The notes under the pieces are model-generated. The model ran no database searches, was not told where the DNA came from, and was given only the letters and a program-made list of their open reading frames with translations. The translations under genes were made by a program, and so were the position numbers. Positions 45,362 to 53,383 of a stretch of 64,000 nt of DNA are shown here, piece by piece. The stretch's first letter is position 1; each line of letters starts with the position of its first letter. Location of the stretch: positions 46,210 through 110,209 of the forward strand of contig NZ_RQPJ01000021.1 of NCBI RefSeq assembly GCF_003957295.1. Direction: 5' to 3'. The stretch is from Arenibacter aquaticus (GTDB taxonomy: Bacteria; Bacteroidota; Bacteroidia; Flavobacteriales; Flavobacteriaceae).

Positions 45362-46471
45362 ATGTCTGTAAGTATTTTGGACCGGGTAGACCGGCAGTTG
45401 TCCAATAGTCTACCGGTAGTGGCTTATCGGAAACCCAATGAAAAGGCGGTTCGGGTGGTTTTGCAGAATAATTCCGATTTGCATTATGTGGAAGATTATT
45501 TGGAAAGTGGGTTTGTTTTTGCCCCTTTTGACTCTAGGGATCCGGCTGTCCTGATAAAAAGTCATGAGATTTTTCAAAGTGATTTAGATGAGGGATCTAT
45601 AAGTTTAACTCCAGTTGTTCCCAATGGTGGGGATAAGGGATTGGAAAGGGAGAATTACCTAGCTGCTATAAATAAGGGAATAACGGACATAGCCTCGGGG
45701 AAATTGGAAAAAGTGGTCCTGTCCCGTGTTTTGGAAGTGGAAGCCCCAAAGAAACCCCTTGCTTTGTTCAAGGAATTGCTAAGTCTATACCCAACTGCCT
45801 TTTGTTATATTTGGTTTCATCCTAAAGTTGGACTATGGTTGGGGGCAACTCCTGAAATTTTTCTAGAAATGGAAAACCATCGTTTTAGGACCATGTCTTT
45901 GGCCGGTACCCAGCTTTATAGGGATGGAGTAGCCCCTAAGTGGGAAATAAAGGAGCTGGAGGAACAGGAGATGGTAACCAAATTTATCCGTGAATCACTA
46001 TCGGGCAAAGTGGCGTCAATGGAGGTTTCAGAGGCCAAATCCACTAAGGCGGGAAACCTCTGGCATATTAAATCTACCGTTACCGGAAATATGGGAAAAT
46101 TCGGTTTAGCCGATATTATAAATGCCCTGCATCCAACACCTGCGGTATGTGGAGTGCCCAAAGAAGGAGCAAAAGAGTTTATTTTAAACCATGAGGGTTA
46201 TGATCGGCAATTTTATACCGGGTTTTTGGGAGAATTAAATTTTAAGGAAGAGGTGCAAAGACCTACAACGAGAAGGAACCAGGAAAACAGGGCATATAGG
46301 ACCATAAAGAAGAAAACGTCGTTGTATGTGAATTTAAGATGTATGCAATTGGTGGATGAGCGGGCTAAAATCTACGTAGGAGGGGGAATCACCAGTAGGT
46401 CTGTCCCAGAGAACGAATGGGAGGAGACCAAGGCCAAGAGTAGGACTATGTTAAATATACTTTGTAGGTAA
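45362..46471 (+). CDS. menF: Isochorismate synthase
   Basis: Converts chorismate to isochorismate, entry step of menaquinone synthesis. A 369-residue chorismate-binding enzyme with AGTQLYRDG near 179 and the terminal binding motifs LHPTPAVCGVPKE near 262 and YVGGGITSRSVPENEWEET near 342. The start ATG is one base after the preceding stop. The absence of the anthranilate-synthase features and the menD neighbour support MenF over EntC or salicylate synthase. Confidence 0.92.
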   Translation: MSVSILDRVDRQLSNSLPVVAYRKPNEKAVRVVLQNNSDLHYVEDYLESGFVFAPFDSRDPAVLIKSHEIFQSDLDEGSISLTPVVPNGGDKGLERENYLAAINKGITDIASGKLEKVVLSRVLEVEAPKKPLALFKELLSLYPTAFCYIWFHPKVGLWLGATPEIFLEMENHRFRTMSLAGTQLYRDGVAPKWEIKELEEQEMVTKFIRESLSGKVASMEVSEAKSTKAGNLWHIKSTVTGNMGKFGLADIINALHPTPAVCGVPKEGAKEFILNHEGYDRQFYTGFLGELNFKEEVQRPTTRRNQENRAYRTIKKKTSLYVNLRCMQLVDERAKIYVGGGITSRSVPENEWEETKAKSRTMLNILCR

Positions 46472-46488
46472 ACTAATGGAGAATTGTT

Positions 46489-46520
46489 TTGGATTTAGAA
46501 TTGGCGTAGTTGTATTTTTG
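46489..46520 (+). promoter_or_regulatory. Promoter upstream of menD
   Basis: TTG at 46489-46491, 21 bases, TATTTTTG at 46513-46520: consensus Bacteroidota promoter. The menD ATG lies 5 bases downstream, so a transcript from it would be leaderless or nearly so. Confidence 0.7.
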
Positions 46521-46525
46521 TTCCA

Positions 46526-48280
46526 ATGAAATATTCAAGTATTCCCGCCGCACAGTCTGTTGTTGACCATTGTAAAGCCAGAGGTATAAGCAATATAATT
46601 ATTTCTCCGGGTTCAAGAAACGCCCCGTTGACCATAGGGTTTTCCGAAGATCCGTTTTTTAATTGCTACAGTATTGTAGATGAGCGTTGCGCAGCCTTTT
46701 TTGCCTTGGGAATGGCTCAGCAACTTAGGAAGCCTACTGCTGTTTTGTGTACTTCGGGCAGTGCTTTGTTAAACTATTACCCTGCCATTTCAGAGGCTTT
46801 TTATAGTGACCTGCCACTAGTTGTTATTTCAGCGGATAGACCATGCTATAAAGTGGATATTGGAGACGGACAGACTATTAGACAGGAGAATGTGTTTGAA
46901 AAGCATATTGGCTATTCTGCAAATCTGAAGCAGGATGTGGTTCATGCAACAGAAAGTTTAATGCGCTATGATCCAGATCAATTGGCTGGACTTAGTGTGG
47001 GGCAAGCACAGGCACAAGTGCAACAATTCAATGATGCAGTATTGGACAAGGCCTTAAACATGGCCTTTATGGATAATTGCCCCGTACATATTAATATTCC
47101 TTTTGAGGAACCTCTTTATCAAACAGCGGATGAGCCAAGTGTTGTACCGCAAATCCATTTTTTGGAAGAGAGGGATAAGCCAGCGCCATCGGCCTGGGAG
47201 GAGTATAAAAATATCTGGAAACAAGCCAAGCGGAAAATGATCTTGGTGGGGGTTCTTCCGCCCAATACAATAGAAAGGGAATTTCTGGATATTTTAGCGG
47301 CAGACCCTTCAATTGTAGTATTTACAGAATGCACTTCTAACTTATCCAATACTAATTTTTTTCCTAATATAGACAGTATACTGGCTCCTATTGAAAAAGC
47401 AGGGAATAGGGAGGAGTTGTTTGGGTTGTTGCAACCAGAGGTGGTCTTGACCTTTGGGGGGCTTGTTGTATCTAAAAAGATCAAGGCCTTTTTACGGGCA
47501 TACGCTCCCGTGGCGCATTGGCATGTTGACAAAAGAAGGGCGTATGACACCTTTTTTTGCCTTAGTAAACATTTTAAGTCCGATCCCAACGATTTTTTCA
47601 AAGAGTTTTTGGATAGGACTACTGTTGTTGAGAGTGGTTATAAGGCTTTTTGGGCCGCTAAAAGAGAGCATTATAGATTGCAGAGAGAACGTTATCTGGG
47701 GGAGATACCTTTTACAGATCTATGGGCGTTGGGACACATATTGAAGAGCATTCCTAAAAATTTCCAATTGCAGCTGGGAAATAGTTCAACGGTGCGATAT
47801 GCCCAACTTTTTGATATAGATCCTTCTATAGGGGTTTTTTGCAACCGTGGCACCAGTGGTATAGATGGGAGTACGTCAACAGCCATCGGTGCATCGGTTT
47901 ATTATAAGACACCTACTTTATTGGTAACCGGAGATCTGAGTTTTCTGTATGATAGCAATGGCATGTGGAACAATTACATAAGACCCGATTTTAGGATTAT
48001 CGTTATAAACAATGACGGAGGAGGAATATTTAGGATTTTACCTGGAAAAGAGGAAACCCATAATTTTAATACCTATTTTGAAACCACCCATAGTTTAAAT
48101 TTGAAATCATTGGCAGAATTATACGGTTTCGATTTTGAAGAGGTTGCAGAAAAAGATGAACTGGAAGACACATTACTGCAATTTTATAAAGCCTCCGAAA
48201 GACCTAAAATCCTAGAGGTCAAAACTCCTAGGTTAATGAATGATAAAATTTTGCTTAGTTATTTTGATTTTATATCTTAG
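46526..48280 (+). CDS. menD: SEPHCHC synthase (MenD)
   Basis: 2-succinyl-5-enolpyruvyl-6-hydroxy-3-cyclohexene-1-carboxylate synthase, the thiamine-diphosphate enzyme that joins isochorismate and 2-oxoglutarate. 584 residues, normal length. N-terminal IISPGSRNAPLTIGF and ERCAAFFALGMAQ; PP domain GTSGIDGSTSTAIGAS near 440; and ThDP-binding GDLSFLYDSNG and NNDGGGIF around 470 and 495. It starts 54 bases after the menF stop, within that gap lies its own promoter. Confidence 0.94.
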   Translation: MKYSSIPAAQSVVDHCKARGISNIIISPGSRNAPLTIGFSEDPFFNCYSIVDERCAAFFALGMAQQLRKPTAVLCTSGSALLNYYPAISEAFYSDLPLVVISADRPCYKVDIGDGQTIRQENVFEKHIGYSANLKQDVVHATESLMRYDPDQLAGLSVGQAQAQVQQFNDAVLDKALNMAFMDNCPVHINIPFEEPLYQTADEPSVVPQIHFLEERDKPAPSAWEEYKNIWKQAKRKMILVGVLPPNTIEREFLDILAADPSIVVFTECTSNLSNTNFFPNIDSILAPIEKAGNREELFGLLQPEVVLTFGGLVVSKKIKAFLRAYAPVAHWHVDKRRAYDTFFCLSKHFKSDPNDFFKEFLDRTTVVESGYKAFWAAKREHYRLQRERYLGEIPFTDLWALGHILKSIPKNFQLQLGNSSTVRYAQLFDIDPSIGVFCNRGTSGIDGSTSTAIGASVYYKTPTLLVTGDLSFLYDSNGMWNNYIRPDFRIIVINNDGGGIFRILPGKEETHNFNTYFETTHSLNLKSLAELYGFDFEEVAEKDELEDTLLQFYKASERPKILEVKTPRLMNDKILLSYFDFIS

Positions 48281-48315
48281 GGAAATAAATCTAATCATTA
48301 AGAACAATAAAAATT

Positions 48316-48660
48316 ATGAGTAAAAGAGACGAATTAATTGAAAAGTATGCAGCAGACATAAAGGAGAAATTTGGGGAGACCCCCGATATGGATTTATTGA
48401 CCAAGGTAACAGTTGGTTTGGGACCATCAATTTACAATATGGATGCATCAAAAGTCTCTGGTTCGGACGACAAGGAACTGGAAACGGTAAAAAAGAACTT
48501 CCTGATCAAGAAATTAGGTTTAAGTGACGGCCCAGAATTAATGGAAGCCATAAAAAGTGTAGCCGATAAATACGGAAGCTCTGTAAAAAGTAAGCACAGG
48601 GCGGTAGTATATTATATGTTGGCCAAGCACTTTAATAAAGAATCGGTCTATAACAAATAG
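48316..48660 (+). CDS. DUF2853 family protein
   Basis: A 114-residue soluble, all-helical protein that belongs to the DUF2853 family by the pattern YAADIKEKFGETPDMDLL...GPSIYNMDASKVSGSD. The function is unknown. It follows menD after 35 bases and is probably in the same transcript, ending at the terminator at 48685-48714. This family is often seen in Bacteroidota next to menaquinone genes. Confidence 0.88.
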   Translation: MSKRDELIEKYAADIKEKFGETPDMDLLTKVTVGLGPSIYNMDASKVSGSDDKELETVKKNFLIKKLGLSDGPELMEAIKSVADKYGSSVKSKHRAVVYYMLAKHFNKESVYNK

Positions 48661-48684
48661 AATCTGCATTACTCAATATATACT

Positions 48685-48714
48685 GCCGCTCTTTAAAAAG
48701 AGCGGCTTTTTTTT
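48685..48714 (+). terminator. Terminator of the menI-menF-menD-DUF2853 unit
   Basis: GCCGCTCTTT, AA, AAAGAGCGGC (48685-48706), a perfect 10-base stem, then eight T. Confidence 0.93.
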
Positions 48715-48734
48715 ATTGGGATTCTTTTTAAGTG

Positions 48735-48742
48735 TATTTTTG
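48735..48742 (+). promoter_or_regulatory. -7 element of cvfB-like gene
   Basis: TATTTTTG, 4 bases before the ATG at 48747; TTG at 48716-48718 gives a 16-base spacer, one short of the usual range. A transcript from it would start at about the ATG, leaderless. Confidence 0.55.
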
Positions 48743-48746
48743 CCCC

Positions 48747-49577
48747 ATGATAGCACTAGGAAAATACAATAATTTAGAAATATTGCGAGACACCAGCGTG
48801 GGTCTCTTTTTGGGTGATGAAGAAGGCAATGATGTATTATTGCCCAATAAGTATGTCCCAGAGGAATTTGAAATTGGGGATTTTATTGATGTTTTCTGCT
48901 ATTTGGACCATGAGGAGCGTGTAGTGGCCACCACTTTAGAGCCCTATGTTATGGTAGATCAGTTTAGGTTACTACAAGTGGCCGAAGTTAACGAATACGG
49001 TGCGTTTATGGACTGGGGCCTGGAAAAACACTTGTTGGTGCCTTTTCGCGAACAACGCAATAAAATGCAGGAGGGACAATGGTATGTGGTGTACTGCTAC
49101 CTGGATGAAAAAACAGATAGGTTGGTGGCGTCCAATAAATTGGATAAATTTTTGTCCAATGATACGCTAACAATAGGGGAACTGGACAAGGTAGACCTAG
49201 TAGTGACAAGACTGACCGATTTGGGCTGGGAAGTGGTCATTAACAATAAACACAAAGGACTGGTCTACTCCAACCAAGTATTTAGGAAAGTGGCCATAGG
49301 CGATATGCTAACTGGTTATGTTAAAAGTATCAGACCCGACAATAAGATAGATATTAGTCTACAGCCAATAGGAACCGATAGTCTGGAACCCACCGCCAGT
49401 CTTATTTATCAGAAGTTGGTTTCCAACGGAGGGAGCTTGCCCCTACATGATAAGTCGGACCCAGAGGATATTAAAGCCATGTTGCAGATGAGTAAAAAAA
49501 TGTTCAAGAAAGGAATTGGCACCTTATATCGGGAACGTAAAATAGAAATTGGAACCGATGGAATTCGATTGGTTTAG
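48747..49577 (+). CDS. CvfB-like S1 RNA-binding protein
   Basis: A 276-residue protein of the CvfB family: consecutive S1-type OB domains (about 1-60, 65-130, 150-210) and a C-terminal winged-helix region (GIGTLYRERKIEIGTDGIRLV). The ATG at 48747 is preferred over the GTG at 48732 because it lies at the right distance from the -7 element. CvfB proteins bind RNA and influence virulence or gene expression in Firmicutes; the role in Bacteroidota is not established. Own promoter, so not simply part of the men operon. Confidence 0.87.
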   Translation: MIALGKYNNLEILRDTSVGLFLGDEEGNDVLLPNKYVPEEFEIGDFIDVFCYLDHEERVVATTLEPYVMVDQFRLLQVAEVNEYGAFMDWGLEKHLLVPFREQRNKMQEGQWYVVYCYLDEKTDRLVASNKLDKFLSNDTLTIGELDKVDLVVTRLTDLGWEVVINNKHKGLVYSNQVFRKVAIGDMLTGYVKSIRPDNKIDISLQPIGTDSLEPTASLIYQKLVSNGGSLPLHDKSDPEDIKAMLQMSKKMFKKGIGTLYRERKIEIGTDGIRLV

Positions 49578-49761
49578 TCATTGTCTGGTTTAATTGATGA
49601 CCGATAAGAACGGGGAAATCAGTTGATTGTGAATCTTATTCTCAAAATATTTGTTGTTTTGCAACAAAATCCATTACTTTTACAACAAGTGGAATGAAAA
49701 AGCGAGCTGGTCATTGTTTTTTCGTTAAATTTAAAAATTCACCCCTAAAACCAGTATTACT

Positions 49762-50361
49762 ATGCCGTTCATAGAAGAAAGTGATTTATTGGAATTGCAT
49801 AAGGATATAGACAAGGCTCAAATTATAAATGAGCGTCTATTAGATCAGATAAAGTATAAGAATAAGGAATTAAAACGCAGTAAGATACAACGTAACCTTT
49901 TTGGTATTGTAACGGTACTTTTTTTAATAGGTACTTTGGCAGTTTTTTCCTATAATGCCGGATTCATAAGGTCCTCCAATTACGAAAACAGAAACAATCT
50001 ATTAGTGTCCATTGATAGTTTGGAGGTAATAAAAGCTAGAATAGATAACCTTAAAGAACAAAACGAAGAGCTTAGCTTGGTAAAGGAATTCTATTTGGCT
50101 AAAAAGTTCTTGGACAAGGAAAAAATATATTCCGTACAGGTAAAGTCCTTTGTGGATAATAATATAACCCTAGCATCCGAATCCTTAAGTAATACTATTT
50201 TTGCGAAGACCAACCCATTCTACTCTTATTCGTTGGGTAATTTTGAAACCTTGGAAGAAGCTAGGTCCTTCAGGTATCAATTGGTGAAAATGGGATTTGA
50301 GGATGCCTTTGTAGCCTCATACAAAGAAGGAAAACGCATAGAAATAGAAGACCCTTACTAG
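49762..50361 (+). CDS. Single-pass membrane protein with SPOR-like C-terminus
   Basis: A 199-residue protein: charged N-terminal helix (about 1-45), one transmembrane span (about 46-66, FGIVTVLFLIGTLAVFSYN), a coiled-coil stretch (about 77-115) and a C-terminal domain (about 120-195) with KIYSVQVKSF and the FETLEEARSFRYQLVKMGF pattern, as in SPOR domains that bind denuded peptidoglycan. Its stop is one base before menA. No family name known; probably a cell-envelope protein. Confidence 0.8.
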   Translation: MPFIEESDLLELHKDIDKAQIINERLLDQIKYKNKELKRSKIQRNLFGIVTVLFLIGTLAVFSYNAGFIRSSNYENRNNLLVSIDSLEVIKARIDNLKEQNEELSLVKEFYLAKKFLDKEKIYSVQVKSFVDNNITLASESLSNTIFAKTNPFYSYSLGNFETLEEARSFRYQLVKMGFEDAFVASYKEGKRIEIEDPY

Positions 50362-50362
50362 T

Positions 50363-51271
50363 TTGCCTAAAATTAAAGCTTGGATCAATGCGGCCCGTTT
50401 AAGGACGCTTCCCTTATCATTGTCCGGAATTATAGTTGGTACTGCCTTGGCAGGTATGTACGGTATGTTTCAATGGGATATTTTTATATTGGCACTTCTT
50501 ACTACCATAGTCTTTCAGGTTACTTCCAATTTCGCCAATGACTATGGCGATGGGGTAAAGGGAACCGACAATAACAATAGGGTAGGGCCCCAACGTGCCT
50601 ACCAAAGCGGACTACTTAGTGGGAAAGAGCTTAAAAACGGAATCATCATTTGTATCCTTATCGCTGCTTTGTTGGTCATTTGGCTATTGTACCGCTCTTT
50701 TGGGACAGAGTATTTGCTGTTTACCTTAATTTTTGGAGGTTTGGGAATACTAAGTATTTGGGCGGCTATACGATACACCGTGGGGTCGTCTGCATACGGG
50801 TATAGAGGGCTAGGTGATGTATTTGTATTCCTGTTCTTTGGTTTGGTAGGGGTAATGGGCTCAATGTTCCTATATACGAAAGAACTGTTCCCCTATGCTT
50901 TCTTACCTGCCACTGCTATTGGCCTACTGAGTACAGCTGTTTTAAATTTAAATAATTTAAGGGATTTTGAATCCGATAAACTTTCCAATAAAAATACCCT
51001 GATTGTTAAAATGGGGGTCAACAATGGTAAAAAGTATCACATAATTCTTATTCTGTTGAGTTGTTTATGTATGCTGTCCTTTACCCTTCTGCATTTTAAC
51101 AATTGGATAAACACCCTACATTTATTGGCATTTGTACCTATTTTTATGCATCTAAATGCCACCATGAACCAAAAAAACACGGTTCTCTTGGATCCCCAAT
51201 TAAAAAAATTGGCCCTAAGTACCTTTTTGATGGCAATTCTCTTTTATTTTAGTTATAATAATTTTTTGTAA
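50363..51271 (+). CDS. menA: 1,4-dihydroxy-2-naphthoate polyprenyltransferase
   Basis: Attaches the polyprenyl chain to 1,4-dihydroxy-2-naphthoate in the inner membrane. A 302-residue UbiA-family protein with the first Asp-rich motif NDYGDGVKGTDN near 55 and the second LRDFESDKLSNKNT near 200, and about eight membrane segments. The start codon is TTG at 50363, one base after the preceding stop: the encoded PKIKAWINAARLRTLPLS is the usual family beginning, so TTG is right. menB, menC and menE are not in the window. Confidence 0.93.
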   Translation: MPKIKAWINAARLRTLPLSLSGIIVGTALAGMYGMFQWDIFILALLTTIVFQVTSNFANDYGDGVKGTDNNNRVGPQRAYQSGLLSGKELKNGIIICILIAALLVIWLLYRSFGTEYLLFTLIFGGLGILSIWAAIRYTVGSSAYGYRGLGDVFVFLFFGLVGVMGSMFLYTKELFPYAFLPATAIGLLSTAVLNLNNLRDFESDKLSNKNTLIVKMGVNNGKKYHIILILLSCLCMLSFTLLHFNNWINTLHLLAFVPIFMHLNATMNQKNTVLLDPQLKKLALSTFLMAILFYFSYNNFL

Positions 51272-51289
51272 TTTTGAGGTTATAACCTC
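51269..51289 (+). promoter_or_regulatory. -7 element overlapping a 14-base palindrome
   Basis: TAATTTTG at 51269-51276 matches the -7 consensus; right after it GAGGTTATAACCTC (51276-51289) is a perfect palindrome with no loop. It sits between the menA stop and the response regulator start at 51305. It looks like an operator, not a terminator. Confidence 0.55.
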
Positions 51290-51304
51290 TCAAATAACAC
51301 AACT

Positions 51305-52060
51305 TTGGAACAACCAATTAGAATTCTTATTGTCGAGGACAACGTTATTATTGCAGATGACATGCAATCGATGTTGGAAGAAATCGGCTACGAGATTGTA
51401 GACAATGTAATTGTCTACGAACAGGCAGTGGAAGTATTAAAAAATAAGGAGGTTGACCTAGTGTTGATCGATATTATTTTAGCTTCGGATAAAACGGGTA
51501 TAGACCTAGGCAAGCATATACGGGAAAATTATAACATCCCCTTTATATTTGTTACCTCCAACTCGGATCGGGCAACTGTGGAAAATGCTAAGACCGTAAA
51601 GCCAAATGGCTATTTGGTAAAGCCTTTTGAACAGCAGGATCTTTATACCTCTATAGAAATTGCCTTATCCAATTTTACGGCCATAAAGAATAACGCAGCT
51701 GCAGAAAGTCAGGAAGCTGAAGACGACAAATTAATGTCCAACAAGGTCTTGAAAGACTCTATATTTGTTAAAAAACAACATCTGTACTACAGAATCCAAT
51801 TTGGGGATATACAATTTATAAAGGCAGATAATGTTTACTTGGAAGTAAACACCGTAGACAAAAAGTTTTTGGTACGTTCTCCGCTCAAAGATTATTTAGA
51901 GAAATTGCCCCAACAGAAATTCTATAGGGCCCACAAGTCTTACATTGTGAATGTAGATCACATTGATGCTATTAATTCCAAGGATATTCTAATAAACAAT
52001 ACCTTGATTCCTATTTCCAAAGAATTTAAGGAATTTATTATATCGGCTATGAATTCATAA
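51305..52060 (+). CDS. LytTR-type response regulator
   Basis: A 251-residue regulator with a receiver domain (about 5-125: ILIVEDNVIIADDM, phospho-acceptor Asp in VLIDIILASD, Thr/Ser in FVTSNS and Lys in YLVKPFE) and a LytTR DNA-binding domain (about 150-250: IQFIKADNVYLEV, FYRAHKSYIVNV). The start codon is TTG at 51305, as no ATG lies nearby. No histidine kinase gene is adjacent, so it is an orphan regulator. LytTR members often control cell-surface or secreted functions. Confidence 0.9.
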   Translation: MEQPIRILIVEDNVIIADDMQSMLEEIGYEIVDNVIVYEQAVEVLKNKEVDLVLIDIILASDKTGIDLGKHIRENYNIPFIFVTSNSDRATVENAKTVKPNGYLVKPFEQQDLYTSIEIALSNFTAIKNNAAAESQEAEDDKLMSNKVLKDSIFVKKQHLYYRIQFGDIQFIKADNVYLEVNTVDKKFLVRSPLKDYLEKLPQQKFYRAHKSYIVNVDHIDAINSKDILINNTLIPISKEFKEFIISAMNS

Positions 52061-52083
52061 TAGCCCGTAATTATATCGTATAG

Positions 52084-52107
52084 AGGTGCCCTAGGGCACC
52101 TTTTTTT
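52084..52107 (+). terminator. Terminator of the LytTR gene
   Basis: AGGTGCCC, TA, GGGCACCT (52084-52101), then a T-run: a perfect eight-base stem. Confidence 0.9.
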
Positions 52108-52285
52108 GCAATATAGCGCACCGCTCCCGTGAAGGAATATAGTACAGAGAATTATCTATCCATCATTACGCTAGACTGTTTTGAAGAAAAGCATGGACCA
52201 AGTAATACTGTAAAGCAACCACTTTGTATTCCGGTAGGAATATAGCGGGTTTCCAATAAAGGTTGCAGGAACAGGTATATAGGGC

Positions 52286-52927
52286 TTATGCAACTGCAAC
52301 CGACTGTTCCATTTCCCTTAATTTTTTAAGGGCCTCCGATTTGGAATTCACATTCAATTTCAGATATATATTCTGAATATGAAAATTTACCGTACTAGGG
52401 GTTACAAATAGGTTGTTGGCAATAGTCTTATAGGTTGCGCCTTGACTCAAATATTCAATTATCTGATTCTCCCTTTCCGAAAAAGAAGCATAGCTTTTGG
52501 GTTGGAACAGGGATATTATTTTCTTGGCGATATCATTGCTAATCGTTGCGCCTTCATATTTTATTGAATTTAAGGCGTGAAACAAACTATTTTTGTTTAC
52601 CGGTTTGGTAAGGTAGCCATCGGCCATATTCTTAAAAGCCTTTTTTACGATATCCAAATCACTTTGGGCACTTAGCATAATGATTTTTACCTGGGCATCT
52701 TTTTTTCTAAAAAGACTAATGCCCTCAATGCCACAGCCATCTGGCATGGATACTTCGGATACAATAATGTCTGGCTGGGTTTTGTCGTAATCTTTTAAGG
52801 CTTCCTGTATAGAGCCGTAAATACCCATTAGGGAGTAGTCCCTATAGGTTTCAAAATAATTCTTGTAGGCTTCATGAAAAGTCAGGTCATGGTCTATTAC
52901 AATAATTTTTAAGGGTGTAGGTTTCAT
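52286..52927 (-). CDS. LuxR-type regulator with altered receiver domain
   Basis: A 213-residue protein: receiver fold (about 6-125) and LuxR-type HTH (about 151-205: SFSERENQIIEYLSQGATYKTIA, then the recognition helix TPSTVNFHIQNIYLKL). At the place of the phospho-acceptor Asp the sequence is VSEVSMP, so Glu58 replaces Asp; the N-terminal acidic pair reads ID instead of DD. The Ser (MLSAQ) and Lys (LTKPV) of the active site stay. Likely regulated without ordinary phosphorylation or locked. Convergent with the LytTR gene. No kinase nearby. Confidence 0.88.
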   Translation of the reverse strand: MKPTPLKIIVIDHDLTFHEAYKNYFETYRDYSLMGIYGSIQEALKDYDKTQPDIIVSEVSMPDGCGIEGISLFRKKDAQVKIIMLSAQSDLDIVKKAFKNMADGYLTKPVNKNSLFHALNSIKYEGATISNDIAKKIISLFQPKSYASFSERENQIIEYLSQGATYKTIANNLFVTPSTVNFHIQNIYLKLNVNSKSEALKKLREMEQSVAVA

Positions 52928-53383
52928 GATTTGGGAATTTGGGGTGAACTAATAATTAATTTTTCAAAGGGTATGAATTTTAGTTAATATTAAATTGTTT
53001 TTACTATGAACATAATTTTATATTGGGCAACCCTTGAGATTTAAACCGCTTTATAAAAACTTAAAATTATGTTAACAAAAGTGTAAATATAAATAATATA
53101 TTTCTAAAACAAATATTTTTTCGATGTATTTTCCTACAAAATTTTATTATTGGGAATTTGTCGATTTTTTAATATAAATATTTAATTATCAGTTGACTAT
53201 TGGTAATTTTGATGCTATTCTTGGTTGCAAGATTTTGGGGCTAATTTGTTTATTTTGGGTGTTTTGTTACGTTTTGGCCAATAAGGGGGGGTATTGAAAT
53301 TATAGGTAAAAGAGTCCAATTAAGCCCTAGGGCTTCTAGCTTTTTTGGATTGTGATATGCGAAACAAATTACTTAGAAGTATT
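52928..53383. other. AT-rich intergenic stretch upstream of the LuxR gene
   Basis: 456 bases, very AT-rich from 52970 to 53200, no open frame with gene-like features. It is the 5' region of the LuxR-type gene and the 3' region of the PorP-like gene. No repeat shared with the rest of the window. Confidence 0.6.
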
